Part shown: in pieces, positions 1 through 3,426 of the stretch | Layout: each line of letters opens with the position of its first letter | How positions within the stretch are numbered: the first letter of the stretch is position 1 | Assembly: GCA_023412755.1 (NCBI GenBank) | Contig: JAEZCB010000043.1 | Span: forward strand, 1-6,233 | Length of the DNA stretch: 6,233 nucleotides | Direction: 5' to 3' | Source of the DNA: Bacteroidota bacterium | GTDB lineage: Bacteria > Bacteroidota > Bacteroidia > Flavobacteriales_F > PHOS-HE28 | Notes under the pieces: model-generated | Database searches by the model: none | What the model saw: the letters and a program-made list of their open reading frames with translations, nothing else | Told to the model about the DNA's origin: nothing | Translations under genes and position numbers: made by a program

Positions 1-24
1 GTCCCTCCTTCGTCGGGCCTCCTC

Positions 25-44
25 GCCCCGCAGTACTGCGGGGC
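25..44. repeat. 20-bp perfect palindrome, GTAC core (copy 1)
   Basis: GCCCCGCAGTACTGCGGGGC reads identically on both strands. As RNA it would give an 8-bp stem closed by a self-complementary GUAC tetraloop. The inner 16 bp (27-42) fit CCCGCWGTACWGCGGG, shared with the palindrome at 86-103, and the two centres are exactly 60 bp apart. Confidence 0.85.
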
Positions 45-85
45 ACGCGTCCGCACGGGCCGTCCTGCGCCGGGCCGCCGCTCCC

Positions 86-103
86 TCCCGCTGTACAGCG
101 GGA
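86..103. repeat. 18-bp perfect palindrome, GTAC core (copy 2)
   Basis: TCCCGCTGTACAGCGGGA is perfectly self-complementary. It matches copy 1 except that the A and T flanking GTAC are exchanged as a compensating pair, so symmetry is preserved. The word CGGGCC also recurs upstream of each copy (14-19 and 71-76), suggesting a degenerate repeat unit of about 57-60 bp. Confidence 0.85.
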
Positions 104-130
104 CCTTGCGGGCATCCCGTCCGGGCCATT

Positions 131-161
131 GGTTCCCGTTCGGCCCGGTTGCCGTTCGGGC
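131..161. repeat. 16-bp imperfect tandem repeat
   Basis: GGTTCCCGTTCGGCCC (131-146) is followed directly by GGTTGCCGTTCGGGC (147-161). The two units differ at only a few positions. They lie between the second and third palindromes of the GC-rich block. No function is assigned. Confidence 0.6.
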
Positions 162-173
162 GGTGGTTCCGGC

Positions 174-193
174 GGACGGATCATGATCCGTCC
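174..193. repeat. 20-bp perfect palindrome, CATG core
   Basis: GGACGGATCATGATCCGTCC is perfectly self-complementary: an 8-bp stem with a CATG loop if folded. Its arms are unrelated to the two GTAC-centred palindromes. It marks the end of the GC-rich block, and a further 8-bp palindrome CCCATGGG follows at 204-211. Confidence 0.85.
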
Positions 194-241
194 CTACGTC
201 CATCCCATGGGTCATATTTCGTTGCCATTTTTCCCGTCATG

Positions 242-271
242 TTGCAGGCGATAATTTAATCATTATCTTTG
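242..271 (+). promoter_or_regulatory. Bacteroidota-type promoter of the ORF6N operon
   Basis: A TTG at 242-244 stands 19 nt before TATCTTTG at 264-271. This fits the -33 TTG / -7 TAnnTTTG pattern known for the primary sigma factor of Bacteroidota. The surroundings are AT-rich. Transcription would begin shortly after 271, giving a leader of roughly 20 nt before the ATG at 296, which supports that start codon. Confidence 0.55.
250..267. promoter_or_regulatory. Candidate operator dyad over the -7 box
   Basis: GATAAT (250-255) and ATTATC (262-267) are inverted 6-bp arms separated by TTAATC. The right arm overlaps the -7 element, so a dimer bound here would be expected to block transcription. The XRE regulator downstream or an ORF6N protein could be the ligand, but nothing in the sequence shows which. 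Such dyads also arise by chance in AT-rich DNA. Confidence 0.3.
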
Positions 272-295
272 TTCGTCGGATAACTGGTCAATAAA

Positions 296-910
296 ATGTT
301 GGTTTCCCTGTCACTCGAGCCACCTGCGGAATACGCCGCAACGGGCCTGCCCACACCGGTCAATGCATCGGGGCTACACCTCATTCTAAAACCGGAACAA
401 CCGTTCGAAGGCTTCGGCTCCTTCGATCGGAGCATCACCCAGATGTTGCGGACAGTGCGTGGCCATCAGGTCATACTCGATCATGATCTGGCAACACTAT
501 ATGGTGTAGACACAGACGAACTGCGCGAGTTCGTCGGCAGGCGCATCGATCGATTCACCGATGGTTCCATGTTCCAGTTGCATCAGGCGGATCTGGAGCA
601 ATTGAACGATCGCAATTTGTCTTCGGCAGCCCACGCCCTCCCGTTCGCATTCACCGAAACCGGCGTGCTCATCGCCGCTTTCGTCATCGGCAGCTCGCAG
701 GCGAGAGTGGTCGGTTCGCGCATCATCGATCTGTTCCTGCGGATGCGTGGAGTCATGTTCCACTACAGCGATATCCTATTGCGCCTAGATCAGTTGGAGA
801 AACGCGCTTCCGGCGAGGCGCCCGGCATCCCGGAGGTTTTGGATGAACTGAAAAGTCTTTTCGATCGGCCGTCCGGTGGACTATTCAACCAAAAGCCTGA
901 TCACAGATGA
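296..910 (+). CDS. ORF6N-domain protein (first, diverged copy)
   Basis: A 204-residue protein. Residues about 47-152 match the ORF6N domain of phage-related DNA-binding proteins: a VRGHQVILDHDLATLYGV block (54-71), MFQL (92-95), PFAFTETGV (116-124) and a final RIIDLFLRMRG. The tail contains a short probable coiled coil (LLRLDQLEKR). The family is associated with phage antirepressor-type regulation; the exact role of this protein is unknown. The first 46 residues are outside the domain and unrecognised. ATG at 296 is chosen because a good promoter ends 24 bp upstream. The stop overlaps the next start (ATGA at 907-910), so the two genes are probably translationally coupled. Oddity: around residues 105-113 (NDRNLSSAA) the family's RSQF motif is missing from this frame but present in an overlapping frame at 607-618, suggesting a compensated frameshift. 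Domain call is firm, function is not. Confidence 0.8.
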   Translation: MLVSLSLEPPAEYAATGLPTPVNASGLHLILKPEQPFEGFGSFDRSITQMLRTVRGHQVILDHDLATLYGVDTDELREFVGRRIDRFTDGSMFQLHQADLEQLNDRNLSSAAHALPFAFTETGVLIAAFVIGSSQARVVGSRIIDLFLRMRGVMFHYSDILLRLDQLEKRASGEAPGIPEVLDELKSLFDRPSGGLFNQKPDHR

Positions 911-1590
911 GCCGACAAATCACAACATCGATCGCTGTCAGGCCCTTTGGGCAAGATCCCCTTGAACGGGATCATGCGCCTTATCCCACCCACGGCCTCC
1001 GCACCTTGGAGGTGAAAGGCTATGATGTGCCTGTGGTCGGTGTAAATGAACCCACCGTTCCTTATATGGTCTCTTTTTCCGATCATCAGATCACGGAGAA
1101 GATCCATTACATCCGTGGCCAGAAGGTGATGCTGGACCGGGACCTTGCAGAGTTGTACGGTGTACCTGTTAAACGCCTTAAAGAACAAGTCCGCAGGAAC
1201 AGTGAACGCTTCCCTCAAGACTTCATGTTCGAACTCACTTTGGAGGAGGCTGAATCTTCAAGGTCGCAATTTGCGACCTTGAAGCGTGGCGAGAACCTGA
1301 AATACCTCCCATATGCCTTCACCGAGCACGGCATTTTTATGCTTGCCAACGTCCTCCGTAGCGAGCAAGCCATTGCCGTAAGCATCCACATCATCCGGGT
1401 CTTCACCCGCATGCGCGAGATGCTCCTCTCGCACAAAGACCTCCTCCTGAAGATCGAGCAACTCGATCGCAAGGTGATCGAACACGACCAGAACATTGCT
1501 GAGATCTTCCACTACCTAAAGGAACTTCTTACTCCACCAGCCGCTGTACCCCGTACCCGGATCGGCTATAAGAAAGATGACAATGCTTGA
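907..1590 (+). CDS. ORF6N-domain protein (second, canonical copy)
   Basis: A 227-residue protein with a textbook ORF6N domain at about 61-170: YIRGQKVMLDRDLAELYGV (68-86), RFPQDFMFELT (101-111), RSQFAT (119-124), YLPYAFTEHGI (133-143) and a final IIRVFTRMRE. A C-terminal heptad-like segment (about 178-207) and an RIGYKK ending look complete for Bacteroidota members. It is a paralogue of the preceding gene, clearly diverged. It probably binds DNA as a regulator; the target is unknown. The ATG at 907 overlaps the upstream stop by 4 bp, the classic coupling arrangement. Residues 1-53 are not part of the domain, and ATG 1066 (M54) is an alternative start that would give a more usual length; codons 1-53 look like normal coding usage. 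A 29-bp palindrome lies over the RSQFAT codons (1256-1284). Confidence 0.85.
   Translation: MSRQITTSIAVRPFGQDPLERDHAPYPTHGLRTLEVKGYDVPVVGVNEPTVPYMVSFSDHQITEKIHYIRGQKVMLDRDLAELYGVPVKRLKEQVRRNSERFPQDFMFELTLEEAESSRSQFATLKRGENLKYLPYAFTEHGIFMLANVLRSEQAIAVSIHIIRVFTRMREMLLSHKDLLLKIEQLDRKVIEHDQNIAEIFHYLKELLTPPAAVPRTRIGYKKDDNA
1256..1284. repeat. 29-bp near-perfect palindrome inside the ORF6N gene
   Basis: The left arm CTTCAAGGTCGCAA (1256-1269) and right arm TTGCGACCTTGAAG (1271-1284) are exact inverted copies of 14 bp separated by a single T. The block covers codons for SSRSQFATLK. In RNA it would form a stable hairpin; in DNA it could be a dimer site or a cruciform. No U-tract follows, so a terminator is unlikely. 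Confidence 0.9.
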
Positions 1591-1686
1591 ACGGAACATA
1601 TCCCAGCTGTGCAAGGTGAAGGGAGGACGTGTCCTATCCGGACCGCAACAGCCTACCCACATCTCGGCCATCATCCAAGGCATTTT

Positions 1687-1761
1687 GGACTCCCCTCACC
1701 TTGGGAGAGGGGCAGGGCGCCTGCGCCAAAGCGCTCCGGTGACGGCGCGGGGTGAGGGTCC
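1687..1761. repeat. Inverted repeat, REP-like module
   Basis: ggactcccctcacc (1687-1700) pairs with ggtgagggtcc (1751-1761), sharing ccctcacc/ggtgaggg exactly. A nested stem GCGCC (1723-1727) / GGCGC (1744-1748) lies inside, and CCCCTC/GAGGGG can pair locally within 1692-1712. The layout resembles a dispersed intergenic palindromic repeat. There is no terminal U-tract to make it a terminator. Confidence 0.5.
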
Positions 1762-1823
1762 ACATCATCCAAGGCATTCATCGGCGTCATCCGCGCGATC
1801 TGCGGTTGCATTTCATGGACCAG

Positions 1824-1844
1824 CATCGATCCGAAGGATCGATG
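1824..1844. repeat. Perfect 9-bp hairpin with GAA loop
   Basis: CATCGATCC (1824-1832) and GGATCGATG (1836-1844) are exact inverted copies around a GAA triloop, with weaker extension by ACC (1819-1821) / GGT (1847-1849). No T-run follows. It may be a repeat module or a protein site. Confidence 0.7.
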
Positions 1845-1869
1845 TCGGTTCCCCTAATCAAAGGCATTC

Positions 1870-1960
1870 CACTCGCCACTCAATTTAAGCTATCCCAGAC
1901 TCACCACTCGCCACTCTTACCATCATCCAAGGCATTCACTCGCACTCGCCACTCGCACTC
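1870..1960 (+). repeat. Low-complexity cactcgccactc repeats
   Basis: cactcgccactc occurs at 1870-1881 and 1905-1916. A longer run built of cactcg and ccactcg units fills 1937-1960. They end 15 bp before the XRE start codon, so variation in unit number could alter the leader of that gene. The repeats are too imperfect and short to call a true microsatellite. Confidence 0.65.
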
Positions 1961-1975
1961 AAAACTCTCCACCCC

Positions 1976-2803
1976 ATGGCAAACCCACTCTTCGGTTCCA
2001 ACATCAAGCTCCTACGCCAGCGGCGCGGCCGCTCCCAGGAGGAGACCGCCATCGCCCTCGATGTGAAGCGCTCCAGCTGGAGCGGCTACGAGAACGGCAG
2101 CGCCGAGCCGCCGTTCGATCTCCTCGTGAAGATCAGCAACTACTTCAAGGTGAGCACAGACAAGCTCCTGAAGGAGGATCTCACCCAGCTGGGCGAGCAT
2201 GCCCTCAGCACACTCGAGCGCGGCGGTGATCTCGATCTCGCCGGCAAGCGCCTGCGCGTGCTCGCCACTACGGTGGACAAGGAGGACCGCGAGAACGTGG
2301 AGCTGGTGCCCGAGAAGGCCAAGGCCGGCTACACCGCAGGCTATGCCGATCCGGAGTACATCAGCATCCTGCCCACCTTCCAGATGCCCTTCCTGAGCCG
2401 CGATCGGAAGTACCGCACCTTCCAGATCAGCGGCGACAGCATGCCACCCGTTGCCGATGGTTCATGGGTCACCGGGGAATACGTACAGAACTGGCAGACC
2501 ATCCGCGATGGGCAGCCATACATCGTGGTGACCAAGGAGGATGGCATCGTCTTCAAGGTGGTGTACAACCAACTGAAGGACAAGGGCACATTGCTCCTGT
2601 GCAGCACCAACCCGATCTACTCACCCTATGAAGTGCAGGTGGGGCAGGTGCTGGAGATCTGGAAGTTCGTGCACTTCATCAGCGCCGAGCTGCCCGAGCC
2701 CAACCTGAGCCGCGACGAACTCGCCCGCAGCGTGGTGGATCTGCGCAAGGAGGTGAGCCACCTGCGCAAGGCTATGGAGCAACAGGGAAAGCTGCAGTTC
2801 TGA
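1976..2803 (+). CDS. XRE-family regulator with LexA/S24 autocleavage domain
   Basis: A 275-residue cytoplasmic transcription regulator. Residues about 8-64 form an XRE helix-turn-helix (IKLLRQRRGRSQEETAIAL, then SSWSGYENGSAEPP). Residues about 110-230 are a LexA/CI-type S24 domain. A117-G118 in EKAKAGY matches the Ala-Gly cleavage site, S155 in SGDSM the nucleophile, and K194 in IVFKVV the general base; the spacings (38 and 39 residues) are close to those of E. coli LexA. Known members repress genes until self-cleavage, often triggered by RecA during DNA damage; here the trigger and targets are inferred only. A hydrophilic heptad tail (about 244-272) may form a coiled coil. ATG 1976 begins just before the HTH and fits the family. 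No clear promoter was found. A broken duplicate of its last 57 codons follows. Phage repressor or stress regulator are both possible. Confidence 0.88.
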   Translation: MANPLFGSNIKLLRQRRGRSQEETAIALDVKRSSWSGYENGSAEPPFDLLVKISNYFKVSTDKLLKEDLTQLGEHALSTLERGGDLDLAGKRLRVLATTVDKEDRENVELVPEKAKAGYTAGYADPEYISILPTFQMPFLSRDRKYRTFQISGDSMPPVADGSWVTGEYVQNWQTIRDGQPYIVVTKEDGIVFKVVYNQLKDKGTLLLCSTNPIYSPYEVQVGQVLEIWKFVHFISAELPEPNLSRDELARSVVDLRKEVSHLRKAMEQQGKLQF

Positions 2804-2826
2804 GGCGAGGCTGAAGCGCTTCCCTG

Positions 2827-3023
2827 GAAGTGCAGGTGGGGCAGGTGCTGGAGTTCCGGTTGGTCGGGTATTAGAGAACTGGAAGCTCGTGCACTTCATC
2901 AGCGCCGAGTTGCCCGAACCGAACCTGAGCCGTGATGAATTGGCCCGTAGCGTGGTGGACCTGCGCAAGGAGGTGAGCCACCTGCGCAAGGCGATGGAGC
3001 AGCAGGGAAGGTTGCAGTTCTGA
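2827..3023 (+). pseudogene. Broken second copy of the XRE-S24 gene 3' end
   Basis: This repeats the end of the preceding gene (2630-2803). The first 27 nt (2827-2853) are identical. Then ATC is replaced by 26 nt (2854-2879), a net gain of 23 nt that shifts the frame and brings a TAG at 2872-2874. Homology resumes at 2880 and runs to a TGA at 3021-3023, differing at 14 of 144 positions from the intact gene. Eleven of the 13 changed codons are synonymous; the two others are Phe to Leu and Lys to Arg. That pattern means this tail evolved as coding sequence, so it looks like the remnant of a full paralogue rather than a fresh copy. There is no HTH, S24 core or start codon. Confidence 0.85.
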
Positions 3024-3027
3024 CGAC

Positions 3028-3390
3028 CAGTTGTCGGTGGAAAGTTGTCAGGTTGAACTTGCCTGAATGGCGTTGACTGGTTCTTGAAGTGTATCAAACT
3101 TCGATCTAAATGTTCCTGTGCGGTGAACAAGAAGATCGACTGGGTTTTCTGAAGAGCCGGGTAGTGTTCATCCACCAGGATGATGCGTGTCCTCAAGCGC
3201 ATAAAAAGATCAATTGACCGGAACGAGTTGGATCCAACTCCGGAAGTGGTCAATGTATTTTCAGGCAGGGACAGACCGGATGGGATTATCTGCTGAACGG
3301 ATAGGAGCGATCTTCATCCGGTTACGATCCCGAAGCTCGATGAGTTCTCAAACTGAGTCCTGACAACGGATAACCGAGAACTGACAACTG
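3028..3390. repeat. Segment bounded by imperfect inverted repeats
   Basis: The left end carries CAGTTGTC (3028-3035) then GTTGTCAGG (3044-3052). The right end carries their exact reverse complements in mirrored order, CCTGACAAC (3359-3367) then GACAACTG (3383-3390). The spacer is 8 nt on the left and 15 nt on the right. The arrangement resembles a MITE-like element of about 363 bp. However, tgacaact words could also be a common dispersed repeat, and no target-site duplication is visible. Confidence 0.45.
3213..3254. repeat. Nested 42-bp interrupted palindrome
   Basis: The core GAGTTGGATCCAACTC (3225-3240) is a perfect 16-bp palindrome. It is enclosed by ATTGACC (3213-3219) and GGTCAAT (3248-3254), another exact inverted pair. 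The internal loops between them are 5 and 7 nt. It would fold as a strong two-part hairpin in RNA of either strand. No T-tract follows on the plus strand, so terminator activity is doubtful. Confidence 0.8.
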
Positions 3391-3418
3391 CCTGCCCTCC
3401 GAGGCTGTTTTACCTTCG
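3388..3418 (+). promoter_or_regulatory. Probable nhaA promoter
   Basis: TACCTTCG (3411-3418) differs from the Bacteroidota -7 consensus TAnnTTTG at one position. A weak CTG -33 equivalent lies at 3388-3390, 20 nt upstream. The box ends 8 bp before the ATG at 3427, so the mRNA would have almost no leader, in keeping with the absence of a ribosome binding site. The right arm of the inverted-repeat segment overlaps the -33 region. Confidence 0.45.
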
Positions 3419-3426
3419 CGGCTCAC

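Larger units (their letters stand above)
1..193. other. GC-rich palindrome-bearing non-coding stretch
   Basis: A hand count gives about 76% G+C over 1-180, falling to about 33% over 241-300, so this block is compositionally distinct from what follows. Most frames on both strands stay open here, but mainly because stop codons are rare in GC-rich DNA. None of the translations is recognisable; all are rich in Arg, Pro and Gly. The block holds three perfect palindromes, a stem CCGGGCC (121-127) / GGCCCGG (142-148), and a 16-bp imperfect tandem pair starting GGTT at 131 and 147. It could be a structured RNA, a dispersed repeat, or the edge of a mobile element. The 3' end of an upstream gene cannot be excluded, because frame 1 is open from the window edge to a TGA at 184-186. 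Confidence 0.6.
1669..1937 (+). repeat. Interspersed catcatccaaggcatt repeats, four copies
   Basis: The word catcatccaaggcatt occurs at 1669-1684, 1763-1778 and 1921-1936. A shortened form, atcaaaggcattc, lies at 1857-1869. Spacing between the shared aaggcatt cores is 94, 90 and 68 bp. Each copy introduces a different module: a G/C-rich inverted repeat, a segment with a hairpin, then the cactcgccactc units. This gives the gap a mosaic structure. Confidence 0.75.
1591..1975. other. Non-coding gap made of short repeats and hairpins
   Basis: These 385 bp lie between the ORF6N pair and the XRE gene. Open frames exist but their translations are low-complexity (His, Ser, Arg, Pro) and unrecognised, so no gene is called. 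Contents: four copies of a catcatccaaggcatt-type word, an inverted repeat at 1687-1761, a hairpin at 1824-1844, and repeated cactcgccactc units from 1870 to 1960. A small AGGAC/GTCCT dyad sits at 1624-1635. No TAnnTTTG promoter box is visible before the XRE start, so the origin of that transcript is unclear. Confidence 0.65.
3024..3426. other. Inverted-repeat-rich gap before nhaA
   Basis: These 403 bp contain no gene that can be supported on the plus strand. A minus-strand frame is open from about 3313 leftwards into the duplicated tail, with only a very weak family resemblance (see findings). The stretch is notable for inverted repeats: an outer imperfect pair (3028-3052 / 3359-3390), a nested palindrome at 3213-3254, and ACCGGATG (3275-3282) / CATCCGGT (3315-3322). 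The nhaA promoter occupies its right end. Confidence 0.6.

Noticed and set aside
179..488. GATCATGATC present at 179-188 and again at 479-488, exactly 300 bp apart
   Set aside because: The second copy is explained by codons for Asp-His-Asp in a conserved ORF6N stretch, the flanks differ, and the round distance is probably chance.
901..1512. Minus-strand frames of 84-105 residues opposite the second ORF6N gene
   Set aside because: They are shadows of a strongly recognised plus-strand domain.
1669..1960. CRISPR-like array
   Set aside because: The repeated words are short and unevenly spaced, one copy is degenerate, and the intervening modules are themselves repeats; no cas gene is present.
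1577..2066. Two overlapping plus-strand open frames (1577-1888 and 1752-2066) in the repeat-rich gap
   Set aside because: Their translations are low-complexity and come from the repeats, no family is recognised, and one runs into the XRE gene in the wrong frame.
2621..3253. A 210-residue minus-strand frame, starting with TTG
   Set aside because: Much of it is the antisense of the XRE tail and its duplicate, and it repeats itself for that reason. Only the first part could be independent, and the support there is very weak.
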